Source: Thiosocius sp963808165 (lineage in GTDB: Bacteria > Pseudomonadota > Gammaproteobacteria > Chromatiales > Chromatiaceae). Taken from it: DNA of 64,000 nt. The stretch is taken from positions 333,561 to 397,560 of the forward strand of contig CAWEET010000011.1 of NCBI GenBank assembly GCA_963808165.1, in the 5' to 3' direction. The position numbers were made by a program, and so were the translations under genes. The notes under the pieces were generated by a model. That model saw only the letters and a list, made by a program, of their open reading frames with translations, did no database searches and was not told where the DNA came from. Every line of letters starts with the position of its first letter. Position 1 is the first letter of the stretch. Below are positions 1 through 8,980 of this stretch, piece after piece.

Positions 1-1581
1 TTCGGCAGCGAGCAGGTGCGCCATGTCGGCCTCGAGGCCGACGGTTTCGCCCTCCTCGTTGCGGTAGACGAAGGGCAGCGAGGCATTCGGATAACCCACA
101 CGCAGGGTGCCACGCTCTCTTACCGCGGCAAAGCGGCTGCCATCGCTGCCCTTGGGCCGCGGCGTCACCTCTGCGGCCTCGACCGCCTTGCTGTCCACCC
201 GGTCGACGAGCAACTCCATCTGCACCAGTTTCTGATACTCGCGATACTCTTGCGGGACGACGACCTCGAAGAAGAATCGCAGACCGCCAAACAGTGCGAT
301 AGCGAGCACCAGGGACACCAGTGCGTAGCGCACCAGTTGAGCCCAGCGCAGTTTGATCCGGCCGGACACCGCGGCCGCGGTCAGCAACGCGAGGACGATG
401 GTATGAATACCGGCGAGCAGGGTGCCGAAGCGCCCGGTAAAGACGTCGACCGCCAGAAAGAGCTGGAACATATCGGCCGGCACATGCATCAGATCCAGCA
501 GGAACGGCAGCGCCACCACGACCTCGCCGAAGAAGCTCAGAAGGCCGGAAACCAGGAACAGCGGAAACTGTTCCACGCCGATCGGCGTGCCGGCAAACCA
601 GCCGGCGAACGGCACGAAGGCCAGCGACATCAGCTTGCCCAGGTTCGGCAGGTTGAAGTTGATCGGCACAATCAGATCGACCGCGCTCTCGGCCTCCTGG
701 CCCCCGACGTCGAACTCCTCGAGCAGCTCTTTCATCCGCTCCGCCAACAGCGGCAGTACGATCAGCAGCGAACCGGTCGCAAACGCGGTGACCAGCGCAT
801 CCTGCGAGACGGACAGCAGGCGTTTCGGCCTGACCGGCGTCAACACGCCGACCAATGCCGGCAACACCCAGAAAGACAGCAGCAGTGCGGCACCGATGTA
901 GGTGAGGATATAGACCTGCAGGCGTCCCAGGGCCTCGACATCGAGGGTCCCGGCCGCCGATGCGATCAGCGCGAACACGCCGATGGGTGCGAGCCGGGCT
1001 ACGAAACCGGCGATCCGCATGATCGCATCGCCGATCACGTCCAGATCATCGATGAAACTACCCTTCTTCGGCACCCCGATGATCGCCATACCCACGGCCA
1101 GGCTGAACAACACGATCGCCGGTACGATGCTGCTCGACAGTGCATTAAACGGGTTCGAGGGGATGTACAGCGCCACCAGGTCGGGCTGCTCGCCAACCTC
1201 TACCAGGCTGACGCTGAAGAACGTGGCCGATACCCAGTTCGGGAAGGCGGCCGTGAATGCAACCGTGATTGCCAGTGCAACTACCCAGAACAGCAGCACG
1301 AAGCGCCCACCCTGAACCGCCAGCACACGCAGCTCACGATAACTCAGCTTGCCGATACCGGCGATCAGCGACACCAGGATGTACGGCAGCACCGTCATCT
1401 GCAGCAGACCGATGAAGATCTCCCCGATGACCTGTACCGGTGCGACCAACTCGCCAAAAAACAGGCCGGCAAGGATACCCAGCCCCAGCGCAATGAAGAC
1501 CTGGGCCGACAGGCTGAGTCTGCGGCGAGGTTCGACCGGCCGCTCAGGCGTCGCCTCCTGGGTATCTGCCGGCGAATTCAT
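1..1581 (-). CDS. Dicarboxylate/amino-acid:cation symporter fused to a periplasmic binding domain (3' end outside window)
   Basis: Reading the minus strand from the ATG at 1581 gives an open frame of 527 codons running off the window. Residues from about 25 to 430 are a polytopic membrane protein of the SDF/DAACS type (glutamate, aspartate or C4-dicarboxylate uptake with H+ or Na+), with a re-entrant-loop-like segment reading VTAFATGSLLIVLP. After a last hydrophobic helix and a charged linker, residues from about 483 read RERGTLRVGYPNASLPFVYR, the typical N-terminus of an SBP_bac_3 (family 3 solute-binding) domain; its remainder lies beyond position 1. The start codon overlaps the stop of the upstream DUF1028 gene as ATGA, so the two are translationally coupled. 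The usual SDF substrate motif (NMDGT-like) is poorly conserved, so substrate is inferred, not seen. Confidence 0.85.
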   Translation of the reverse strand, partial: MNSPADTQEATPERPVEPRRRLSLSAQVFIALGLGILAGLFFGELVAPVQVIGEIFIGLLQMTVLPYILVSLIAGIGKLSYRELRVLAVQGGRFVLLFWVVALAITVAFTAAFPNWVSATFFSVSLVEVGEQPDLVALYIPSNPFNALSSSIVPAIVLFSLAVGMAIIGVPKKGSFIDDLDVIGDAIMRIAGFVARLAPIGVFALIASAAGTLDVEALGRLQVYILTYIGAALLLSFWVLPALVGVLTPVRPKRLLSVSQDALVTAFATGSLLIVLPLLAERMKELLEEFDVGGQEAESAVDLIVPINFNLPNLGKLMSLAFVPFAGWFAGTPIGVEQFPLFLVSGLLSFFGEVVVALPFLLDLMHVPADMFQLFLAVDVFTGRFGTLLAGIHTIVLALLTAAAVSGRIKLRWAQLVRYALVSLVLAIALFGGLRFFFEVVVPQEYREYQKLVQMELLVDRVDSKAVEAAEVTPRPKGSDGSRFAAVRERGTLRVGYPNASLPFVYRNEEGETVGLEADMAHLLAAE

Positions 1582-2657
1582 TGCGCCACCGCCGAGGTCT
1601 CGGGTGCCAGGCTTTCCCAGACACGTCGAAACGTATCGATCTCGAGCAGTTCGGTAATCAGCTCCGGCGCGACCCCCAGACTGGCGCGGGTCGATTCCGG
1701 CAGGCGGCGCCAGGTGGGGTTCTCGATCAGCGCGCGCTGGGCCGCCTCAGCGGCCGCGTCCCGCTCACCTTGCAACAAGTGGATGTGGGCCAGCATCCAC
1801 CAGCCGTAGTCGTCTTCCGGATACAGCTCGAGCGCATGCTCCACCAGTGCATTCGCCTCCTTGTACAGATCCGCCCGCTGTTCCCCTTCGGCATCTTTGG
1901 CGCGCTTTAGCAGGTCCTTGGCCCGGGTATGCGCCAGCTGCGACTGACGGATCTCGAGCAGGCGTGCGAGTTCACGGATCGGCGTCGGATGGTCCTCGAC
2001 GTGGAGATCGATATAGCGATCGGTCAAGCCGAGATAGCCACCCTCCTTGCGCACCACGAGCAGCGCAGCGGACTGGCGCCCGCGGGCATCGCCGCCGGCC
2101 GCCTGCCCGGCCGCCAGCGCATACACCAGGCGCGTGGCGAAATCCCCGGGCGCCGCCTCGAACGCGGTCGCCATCGCGTTCACGACCTGTGGCCCGGCGA
2201 GCAGGTTACCCTGCACCGCGTAGTTGTCACCGGTGCGGCCGCCCGCCCACGGCAGACAATCCTTGCCGGTGTAGCTTGCCGCCCTGCCCTGCTGGTCCAC
2301 CACCCCGACCTGACGCTCGGTACGCAAAGGATCCGTTTTCACCAGCTGCTCGATCACTTCGCCGGCCGCCTTTCCCTCCGCCAGCAGGGCCAGCCCTTGC
2401 GGACCGTACAGCAGGTTGCCCAGGGCCTGGGTCGCGATCACCCCGGTCTCGGCTGCCGCATGCGGGACCACCGCCCCGACCGCGAAGTAGCGCGACTGCA
2501 CCGCGACACCAAAGTCGCCGGTCTCGGGATCATGGGCGACGATGGAGAAAGTGGAGATATGCGGGGCAGACAGGTTCGCCGACGGATTCGATCCGGCCAA
2601 TACCGCCGTACTTACGACAGACAGACATAACAAAACAAAGGACGGCAAGGTCTTCAT
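1578..2657 (-). CDS. DUF1028 family Ntn-hydrolase-like secreted protein
   Basis: A 359-residue protein starting at the ATG at 2657; this start gives a clean signal peptide (MKTLPSFVLLCLSVVSTAVL then A-G), whereas the longer upstream extension is non-signal-like. After the signal the mature part begins S-T-F-S-I-V-A-H-D, with G-D-F-G-V-A-V-Q-S and a T-Q-A-L-G-N segment characteristic of DUF1028, a family related to Ntn hydrolases with no assigned substrate. The C-terminal third (from about residue 255) has helical repeats resembling a TPR (EANALVEHALELYPEDDYGW). It lies between the glutaminase gene and the symporter and overlaps the latter by 4 bases. A role in periplasmic hydrolysis of an amide or peptide is inference from context. 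Confidence 0.85.
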   Translation of the reverse strand: MKTLPSFVLLCLSVVSTAVLAGSNPSANLSAPHISTFSIVAHDPETGDFGVAVQSRYFAVGAVVPHAAAETGVIATQALGNLLYGPQGLALLAEGKAAGEVIEQLVKTDPLRTERQVGVVDQQGRAASYTGKDCLPWAGGRTGDNYAVQGNLLAGPQVVNAMATAFEAAPGDFATRLVYALAAGQAAGGDARGRQSAALLVVRKEGGYLGLTDRYIDLHVEDHPTPIRELARLLEIRQSQLAHTRAKDLLKRAKDAEGEQRADLYKEANALVEHALELYPEDDYGWWMLAHIHLLQGERDAAAEAAQRALIENPTWRRLPESTRASLGVAPELITELLEIDTFRRVWESLAPETSAVAQ

Positions 2658-2826
2658 GAGTTTTCCCTGGCTTGGCGTTTGTGGGTGGTTGTAGTTGTAG
2701 GTCGTATCATGGCGGGATTCCGATGCCATATTGCATTCAGCGCAGCGACGCCAAATCGAGTAGCTCGAACCTGCGGTTGCGCCAGACGCGGGAGCTGATG
2801 CGCAGGCTGGCAAACGCAGCGGTCGC

Positions 2827-3948
2827 TCAGCCGGCCGGCGATACCCTTGACCTGCGCGGCGCTTCGATCAGGCGGTCTATGCTGTGCAGCCCCCAGCGGT
2901 CGACCAGCTGCTCTATCGCGAGCGCGGCGCGCACGCTGTTACCGGCCGCATCGAGCCTGGGCGAGTAGGCGACGATGGCCCCCCAACCCGGGACAACGGC
3001 CACAATCGCGCCGCTGACACCGCTCTTTGCCGGCACACCGACGCGCACCCACCAGTGGCCGCTGTCCTCATACATTCCCGCAATGACCATCGCAGACAGC
3101 ACGGCGCGCACAGTCTCGGGCTTCAGCACGCGCTGGCCCGAGACGGGCTGGACCCCGCCGCTGGCCAGCGTGGCCCCCATCTGCGCCAGCTCATCGACAC
3201 GGACTGCGACGATGTTGGATTCCAGATAGCGGTTGGCCACATCATCGACGTCACCGAGCAGTCGTTCCGCCGACTGCATCTGGTAGGCCAGCGTGTAGGT
3301 CAGCGCTCGCGGGGTCGCTCGCCAGTCTTCTTCGATCGCGAGCGGCCGATTCGCCATGCGCGAGTAGAGGTCGACGACGGCGCGAATCTTGTCGTCCGCG
3401 CTGACACCCTCGATATAACTGTGGGTCGCAATCGCGCCGGCATTCACCATCGGGTTCTGTTCGGTGGTTCGGCGCACAGCGCCGGCTGCCACCGCATTGT
3501 AAGGCAGGCCGGTGGCACTCACGCCGATCCGATCCAACATGAACTCCGCACCACGCTGTTCGACTGCCAGCGCGTAGGTGAACGGCTTCGACACCGACAT
3601 CAGCGGGAACCTCGCTGCCGTGTTGCCGGCACCGAACGCGCGCCCATCTACCAGCACCACCGCGATCGCAAGGTCTTTCGGGTCCGCCCCCTTTACCGCC
3701 GCGGAGTACATCTCCCCGTCGTGGTTTGACTGCAGGTCGGCAACGACCGCTTGCACATCACTTTGCAGGGCAGCCTCGTCGACATCGACCGCGCCGGGCG
3801 CCGCCACGGCGGACGTGCCGGATTGCTGCCCGTTCGGATGTTCTCCGGCAGGCATCTGCGCGGTGGAGACGCAGCCCCCGAGCAGCGAAAGCGTGCAGAG
3901 CAGTGAAACGAGGATCGCAGAGCCAGTATTCATCGGTTTAGGAGCCAT
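2827..3948 (-). CDS. glsA: Lipoprotein glutaminase (serine-dependent)
   Basis: A 373-residue protein that should hydrolyse glutamine to glutamate and ammonia. It opens with a lipoprotein signal whose lipobox is LLGGC, so it is probably anchored in the outer or inner membrane facing the periplasm, unlike the usual cytoplasmic glutaminases. Family signatures are present in order: the SxxK nucleophile motif in MSVSKPF, the NPMVNAGAI block, the ASGGVQPVSG segment and PAKSGVSGAIVAVVPG. The ATG at 3948 is preferred because it supplies a positive charge to the signal; an ATG at 3933 is possible. A 169-base gap separates it from the DUF1028 gene. With a glutamate-type symporter two genes downstream, the group suggests periplasmic glutamine salvage. 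Confidence 0.88.
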   Translation of the reverse strand: MAPKPMNTGSAILVSLLCTLSLLGGCVSTAQMPAGEHPNGQQSGTSAVAAPGAVDVDEAALQSDVQAVVADLQSNHDGEMYSAAVKGADPKDLAIAVVLVDGRAFGAGNTAARFPLMSVSKPFTYALAVEQRGAEFMLDRIGVSATGLPYNAVAAGAVRRTTEQNPMVNAGAIATHSYIEGVSADDKIRAVVDLYSRMANRPLAIEEDWRATPRALTYTLAYQMQSAERLLGDVDDVANRYLESNIVAVRVDELAQMGATLASGGVQPVSGQRVLKPETVRAVLSAMVIAGMYEDSGHWWVRVGVPAKSGVSGAIVAVVPGWGAIVAYSPRLDAAGNSVRAALAIEQLVDRWGLHSIDRLIEAPRRSRVSPAG

Positions 3949-4637
3949 CTCCGGCCTGTTGATGCCGATCCGTTGCCGAGGGGCTGCAAGGTCCGCCGCG
4001 ATGGGCGCGCAGAGTTACCCTGGAAAGACGAACCTGCCCCGAAAGGGGCGACGGATAGCGGTGTGCAGCGGACCAGCGAAGCGATCCAGCGATTTTCTGC
4101 ATCAACACGTCGTATTACGCCGCCCGACTCCCGGATGCGGCACCCCAGCAAAAACCACAGATTGTGTGTGCAGGTTCACCCAAATGCCGCTCGCATGCAA
4201 GCGGCGGAGGCCTTCGACGCGGGACGGGGCGGCCCGTCGCGGTCCCGCCGCCAGGTTCGGGCCTCGCAGGGCTCGCGGCGTCTCGCCGCCTTGGCCCAGA
4301 CCCGTTCGATGATTCTCGCGCTTTCCTGGCGGTCCCAGCGCGAAAACTCAGCTAGGCATCCTGAACCGTCTCGCCCGGGCACCGAGCGAGTCATGTTCTT
4401 CGGTGCGGCCAGCGAAGAAGTCACGGCGGACCGGCAGGCACAGGAGGCGGCAGCCCTCGGCTTCACGCCAGCCCAGCCTGCCTCCCGGGCATCGGCCGCC
4501 GACGCGCAACAAAAGGCAAGGTCGATACTGTTATCTTTAATCCCGGGCAGCAGGGCTTCAACCATTGTTGACGACCGTAGGGCCCGGTGTTTTAACGGGA
4601 CAGCGGCGACAACGACGCCTGTCAGCATGGAGACATT
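3949..4637. other. Region without a convincing gene
   Basis: About 690 bases between the divergently arranged glutaminase gene and the membrane-protein pair. Several open frames exist on both strands but their translations are arginine-rich and look like GC-driven shadows. It must hold the promoters of both flanking units. A short inverted repeat (GCCGCT near 4182 with AGCGGC near 4197) is visible; I attach no function to it. Confidence 0.5.
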
Positions 4638-5423
4638 GTGGGTCAAGTGATCACACTCGTGGCAGCGACAATGGCCGGGCCGGCACTGGCGCTGGGCTGG
4701 TCGCTGGTCTATCCGCTCGGCTGCTGGTCATTGGTGCTGCCGGCGGTCGTCGTCTTTGTCCTGACACTGGCCGGGCGCGACAGAATGTCATGGCGTCGGC
4801 GCTGTCTGGCCGACTGCCTGTTCATCGAAGGCTCGCCGCTGCATCGGCTGTTGCGCAGCAGGATCCTGATCTCGCTTGCCGCGCTCATTGTCGCGATGAC
4901 CCTGGCATCGGTGTTGATGATGACCATCCCGCGCTGGGACTTTTCCATCCTGGCCATCGTCGCCCTGGATGCGCTGGCGATCACCGCACTGTACCTCGGG
5001 CTGCATCGGATGTCTGCCGGCCTGCTTCGGGTCAATCGCCGCTGCCGAGCGCTGTTTGCCAGGGTCTGGACCGTGCGCTTGAACGTCCTGCTGATGCTCC
5101 CGGCACTGGTGCTGATCCAATTGCAGCAGCCGCCCCCGAACTACCTGGACGATGCCCTGCAACTTCGGCCCACGCTGCAGGCGGCAAGCGCTTCGGTTGC
5201 GTCCGAGTGCCTCCCGGTCGATGCGCTGGTGCGCCTGGGACGCGAGGGCGAGGCCTTTGCCTGGTGGGTGATCATGAAGGCCACGCAGGCCGTCGAGCAG
5301 GAGGTGCTGCGCTGGGTCGCCTGGCTGATGTTCCTGTTGAGCGGGTCGCTGAGTCTCTGGGCCTACAGCAGTTTCTGCGCTCAGCTCCTCCACCATGCGC
5401 AGCGCAGGATGCGGGCAGCATGA
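4638..5423 (+). CDS. Polytopic membrane protein of unknown function
   Basis: A 261-residue protein beginning at GTG 4638, chosen because GGAG sits six bases upstream. Hydrophobic segments are visible at about residues 3-25, 27-43, 72-95, 98-120 and 140-160, then a loop of about 60 residues with two cysteine-free proline stretches and a final membrane helix near 232-250. I do not recognise a family. Its stop overlaps the next start (ATGA), so it forms a two-gene unit with the following membrane protein and the pair probably acts together. Confidence 0.7.
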   Translation: MGQVITLVAATMAGPALALGWSLVYPLGCWSLVLPAVVVFVLTLAGRDRMSWRRRCLADCLFIEGSPLHRLLRSRILISLAALIVAMTLASVLMMTIPRWDFSILAIVALDALAITALYLGLHRMSAGLLRVNRRCRALFARVWTVRLNVLLMLPALVLIQLQQPPPNYLDDALQLRPTLQAASASVASECLPVDALVRLGREGEAFAWWVIMKATQAVEQEVLRWVAWLMFLLSGSLSLWAYSSFCAQLLHHAQRRMRAA

Positions 5424-6499
5424 GCCGGACAGAGCAAGGCACAGACGCCGCGGCAACGACGCCACGCCAGTTCTTCTGGGTCATGTTCTGGGCGACGATA
5501 CTGATCCTCGCGCTGCTGTACCTGTACGCCGAGATCAGGGCCCAGGGCAACATCGCGCGTCTTGCGCTGAGTGTCGACGGGCGCGTGTTGGTTTCCGAGG
5601 ATTTCTACCGGCAGTGGAGGACGGCACTGCCCGAGGTCTTTAACGAGATTCAACCGGCATTCGACTCGGCCATCGGCGAGATGGAGCAACGGATATCGGA
5701 CCATGTCGATGCGGCATTCCGGCCCGTCTACGCGCGTCTGCCGGACTTTCTGGACTTTCACTACTCGGTGGTCGGGGAATACACGGAACTGGCGGCCGCC
5801 CTTTCCAACCGGATCGGCAGCGACCTGGAGCGCATCCTTTTCGCCGAAACCGGTTTCGAGCAGCACCTCATCGAGGCGATGACGGCTATCAGCAGCGACG
5901 GCGAGTCACTGCTCGGCGATCTGCTCGTGCAGATGCATCAGAAACTGATCGACCGCTTCGACCTGGACGAGGCTGAACTGGGGCTGGTGTCCAGTGTCGG
6001 GACCCTCACGCTGGAAGACGCCGGCAAACGCTTCGGCACCGGCGAGATGATGCTCAAGGGCGCCAGTGCGGCAATCGGAGGCGGGGCGGTGGCCGCGGCA
6101 CTGGCCAAGACGGTCAGCACCAAAGCGGCGACCAAACTGGGCGCCAAGGCGGCCGGCAAGACGGCCATCAAGGCCACGGGGGTCGGGGGTAGTGCAGCCG
6201 GCGCCGCAGCAGCCGGCCTGTTGTGCGGCCCGGCGGCCTGGATCTGCGCACCGGTCGGCGGAGTTGCCGCCGCAGTGGCGGCATGGTTTGCGACCGACAA
6301 GATCATCATCGAGGTGGACGAGTACTTCCACCGTGAGTCCTTTGAACTCGAGATCCGCGCAGCCATCGACGCCGAGCGCGACCGGCTCAAAGGCCAGCTG
6401 ACGGCATTGTACCGGGACAGGTTCGAGCAGGTGTTCGAGGACAACAGGGTCAGGTTCAATGAGATGACGACACGCGAGGTCATCGAACGCAGCCGATGA
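5420..6499 (+). CDS. Membrane protein with glycine/alanine-rich hydrophobic core, unknown function
   Basis: A 359-residue protein. An N-terminal membrane helix (about residues 18-38) is followed by a roughly 160-residue soluble region rich in charged helices. Residues about 215-295 form an unusual Ala/Gly-rich stretch with regular Lys and Thr, then a strongly hydrophobic segment containing LLCGPAAWICAPVGG, and a charged C-terminal helix. The layout (soluble helices, then a Gly/Ala hairpin that could insert into a membrane) resembles pore- or stress-type membrane proteins, but I recognise no named family. It is coupled to the upstream membrane protein by a 4-base overlap. Confidence 0.7.
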   Translation: MSRTEQGTDAAATTPRQFFWVMFWATILILALLYLYAEIRAQGNIARLALSVDGRVLVSEDFYRQWRTALPEVFNEIQPAFDSAIGEMEQRISDHVDAAFRPVYARLPDFLDFHYSVVGEYTELAAALSNRIGSDLERILFAETGFEQHLIEAMTAISSDGESLLGDLLVQMHQKLIDRFDLDEAELGLVSSVGTLTLEDAGKRFGTGEMMLKGASAAIGGGAVAAALAKTVSTKAATKLGAKAAGKTAIKATGVGGSAAGAAAAGLLCGPAAWICAPVGGVAAAVAAWFATDKIIIEVDEYFHRESFELEIRAAIDAERDRLKGQLTALYRDRFEQVFEDNRVRFNEMTTREVIERSR

Positions 6500-6854
6500 G
6501 GGCGGAAACGCCGCACGCTGGTCCCACGGTAAGCGCCATCGGCAGCAAGGGGGCGAACGGGGACAGCCCTGCCCGATCACGGTCAGGCAGACGGCGGACG
6601 CCATTCGACACCCTGTTGATCATGATCAAGCCGGGAAACCCAGCGACGCGTTAGCTTGATCTCAACAACCCTGCAGCCCGGCGCCTGGTAAACGGGCCGT
6701 CAAACGGGGCACGACACTCCGCTGCGTTGGACTCGAAGGCCCAGTTGCCGGGAAACCACTTTCGAGCCTGCATGGATGCAGCGCGTCGCGCGGGTCGAAT
6801 GCACCCGGACGGCGCCCGAATGCGTGCCACCGGCCCTGATACGAACCAGCCACC
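6500..6854. other. Intergenic region, nothing recognised
   Basis: About 355 bases between the membrane-protein pair and the radical SAM gene, both on the plus strand. No convincing frame, terminator or operator is apparent; only a weak ribosome-binding sequence precedes the next start. Confidence 0.4.
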
Positions 6855-7457
6855 ATGCCCGAACAGACTGTCAGTTACACCATTGGCGAACGCCTGTATC
6901 TCAACATCACCGACCGATGCACCCTGCGCTGCGCCTTCTGCCCGAAGCACAACGGCTCCCACTGTGTGCATGACTACGACCTGACGCTCGACCACCGGCC
7001 GACACAGCAGGAAATCCTGGCGGCGATCGACCAGCCGGCACGCTACCGCGAGGTGGTCTTCTGCGGTTTCGGCGAGCCAACGCTGCGCCTGAAGGTGCTG
7101 CTCGAGACGGCGCGGCATATCCGGGCAGGCGGTGGGCGGGTGCGCGTGAACACCGACGGGCTCGCGAACCTGGTGCACAAGCGTGATGTGCTGCCGGAGA
7201 TGGCTGGCTGCATCGACGCGCTGTCCGTCTCGATGAATGCCCAGGACCAGGACGTCTACGATCGCCATTGCCGCCCGACCCTGGCCGGATCCTACCGCGC
7301 AATGCTCGATTTCCTCGGACGCGCACCGAGACACATCAGCGAGGTGAACGCGAGCGCAATCGACGGTCTTGATGGGGTGGATATCGCGAGCTGCGCGCGC
7401 CTCGCCGAAAGCCTTGGTGTCCAGTTTAGACGTCGCGAACTCGACGTCGTCGGCTAG
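6855..7457 (+). CDS. Radical SAM protein of the TatD-linked type
   Basis: A 200-residue protein. It carries the radical SAM [4Fe-4S] motif C-x3-C-x2-C as CTLRCAFC at residues 16-23, then the GFGEPT motif near residue 73 that contacts S-adenosylmethionine, and the typical tail ending AIDGLDGVDIASC...RRRELDVVG. The short length and this C-terminal pattern match the family called TatD-linked rSAM, which often sits next to or fused with a TatD nuclease. No tatD gene lies nearby here; the gene stands alone, convergent with the following 2Fe-2S reductase gene. The substrate is unknown. Confidence 0.8.
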   Translation: MPEQTVSYTIGERLYLNITDRCTLRCAFCPKHNGSHCVHDYDLTLDHRPTQQEILAAIDQPARYREVVFCGFGEPTLRLKVLLETARHIRAGGGRVRVNTDGLANLVHKRDVLPEMAGCIDALSVSMNAQDQDVYDRHCRPTLAGSYRAMLDFLGRAPRHISEVNASAIDGLDGVDIASCARLAESLGVQFRRRELDVVG

Positions 7458-7488
7458 TGCGGAGGAGCGTTCACAGACCCTGTTCTGT

Positions 7489-8475
7489 TCAGGCCAGCGT
7501 CGTGCGGATCTGCTCCTCGGGCACATCCGCGTTTTTCAGCAGGCGATGGGCGAACGGCAGCACCTTGTCGGGAAGCGCCAGGTAATAGTCGTGGTTGGCC
7601 AGCAGGCTGTGCACGCGCACGATGCGTTCGATCACCGACTCGATGCGTTCGGGGCCGGCCGGCTCGATGTCGATCGAGTGATAGCGGAAGTCGTCCAGCA
7701 CGTCGCGCCACGCACGGCAGTGGTTGGAAAGATAGTGGCCGCGCGGGACGGCCGACATCCAGTAAAGGTCCACCGATCGGTTTTCGTCCTTCTGGATTGC
7801 ATGATCGATCAGGCTGCTGACCGGGGCAAATCCGCCCTCCCAGGCAATGAAGACGAGTGGGCGGATCGACTGCTCGTCCAGGGTGAAATCGCCCTGCGGA
7901 CCTTGCAGCAAGACGTCCTGTCCCCTGCGCAACTCGCGAAAGACGAAATCACTGAAGGCATCGCCCTCGCGGCGGCGCAGATGAAATCGCAACTGGACAC
8001 TATCGCACGGACAGCTTGCGATCGGCAGCACCTCGGGGCGCAGCCCGTCGAACGCCAGTGACGCACTCTGTCCGGCCAGGAAGTGCAGGCCACCACTTCG
8101 CGGGGTACGCACCGTGAGCTGCACGACATCATCCTGCAACAGTTCGACCCGGCTCACCTTGGCTTCAACCTGCTGCTCGGGGATCTCGGCCGCACTGCCC
8201 GACTCGAACGCCTCGAGTCCGACATCGCCCACGGCGCGGCAACTGCACATCAGGATCCAGCCCTGCTGCCTTTCGAGTTCGGTGAACTGGAAGTCGGCAT
8301 GTCCCTGCGGCGCGACCTGGCCCGAAAACAGCCGAGCGCGGCAATCGCCACAACTGCCGGTGGCACAACTGTGATTGAGGTTCAGCCCGGCACGCAGACC
8401 CGCCTGGAGCAGGGTCTCGCTCGGCTCGGCCTCGAATACGTGGCCCGAGGGTCTGACGGTGATCTCGTACGACAT
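7489..8475 (-). CDS. 2Fe-2S ferredoxin-NAD(P)H reductase-type oxidoreductase
   Basis: A 328-residue protein with a plant-type [2Fe-2S] ferredoxin domain at residues 1-90 (cysteines in CATGSCGDC and a later C in LMCSC) followed by an FAD-binding barrel (about 100-200) and an NAD-binding domain (about 205-315). The order ferredoxin-FAD-NAD is that of CDP-6-deoxy-glucoseen reductase (AscD) and multicomponent oxygenase reductases. The FAD motif is atypical (PIASCP instead of R-x-Y-S). It probably passes electrons from NAD(P)H to a partner not encoded nearby. It lies 64 bases downstream of the HTH/coiled-coil gene on the same strand. Confidence 0.82.
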   Translation of the reverse strand: MSYEITVRPSGHVFEAEPSETLLQAGLRAGLNLNHSCATGSCGDCRARLFSGQVAPQGHADFQFTELERQQGWILMCSCRAVGDVGLEAFESGSAAEIPEQQVEAKVSRVELLQDDVVQLTVRTPRSGGLHFLAGQSASLAFDGLRPEVLPIASCPCDSVQLRFHLRRREGDAFSDFVFRELRRGQDVLLQGPQGDFTLDEQSIRPLVFIAWEGGFAPVSSLIDHAIQKDENRSVDLYWMSAVPRGHYLSNHCRAWRDVLDDFRYHSIDIEPAGPERIESVIERIVRVHSLLANHDYYLALPDKVLPFAHRLLKNADVPEEQIRTTLA

Positions 8476-8539
8476 ACGCGATGACCCTACCGCCAGACAG
8501 CGTCCAGGCCAAGCGCCGGAAACCCTTCGCGGATCGCGC

Positions 8540-8980
8540 TTACTTTTTCTCGCGCAGCTTGAGTTGGTTCATGAACCAGCCGACCAGGGTGCCCAGCATC
8601 ATCGCCTGGCGCGCGTCGCAATTCTCCTGGAGTTCGAGCAGGCGTTCTTCGGTTTCGGCGGTCAACTCGCGGTAGCCGTCGAGGTCATCGCGCAGGCGGG
8701 CGATCTCGACACGCGCACGCTGCAGTTCGGTCGAAAGCTGATCAACATCCGGAGTGAAGTCGCGGGTCGTCTTGAATACCGCGGCCTCGCGGATCCGGTT
8801 GACCTTCTCCAACATGCCCGAGCGATCGGAATCGGCCTGTGGGTAGGCCTTGTGCAACTCGGACATCCGGATGTGGCCCTCGAAGGCGTTGATCTTCCCC
8901 TCCTGGATGTGTTGCTGTAACAGGCGCCGCGGCACACCCACCATGCGGGCAGCCTGAGAGACACTCAGCAGACGATCCAT
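8540..8980 (-). CDS. Small HTH (excisionase/MerR-like) coiled-coil protein
   Basis: A 146-residue protein. Residues 3-50 read as a winged-helix DNA-binding fold of the MerR/excisionase kind (LLSVSQAARMVGVPRRLLQQ). Residues about 75-125 are a heptad-rich coiled coil, and the end has a short hydrophobic helix (MMLGTLVGWFMNQL), which suggests oligomerisation or membrane contact. It precedes the 2Fe-2S reductase gene and both lie just beyond dsrS on the same strand. It may regulate the reductase gene or the dsr region, but that is inference. Confidence 0.75.
   Translation of the reverse strand: MDRLLSVSQAARMVGVPRRLLQQHIQEGKINAFEGHIRMSELHKAYPQADSDRSGMLEKVNRIREAAVFKTTRDFTPDVDQLSTELQRARVEIARLRDDLDGYRELTAETEERLLELQENCDARQAMMLGTLVGWFMNQLKLREKK

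Noticed and set aside
16..1809. Long plus-strand open frame of 597 codons rich in Q, R, H and D
   Set aside because: It lies exactly opposite the symporter and DUF1028 genes, whose translations show real domains; it is a GC-driven antisense shadow.
4565..5419. Possible upstream extension of the second membrane protein to a 644-residue frame from 4565
   Set aside because: The first 285 residues are the out-of-frame shadow of the 4638-5423 gene; the ATGA overlap at 5420 is the natural start.
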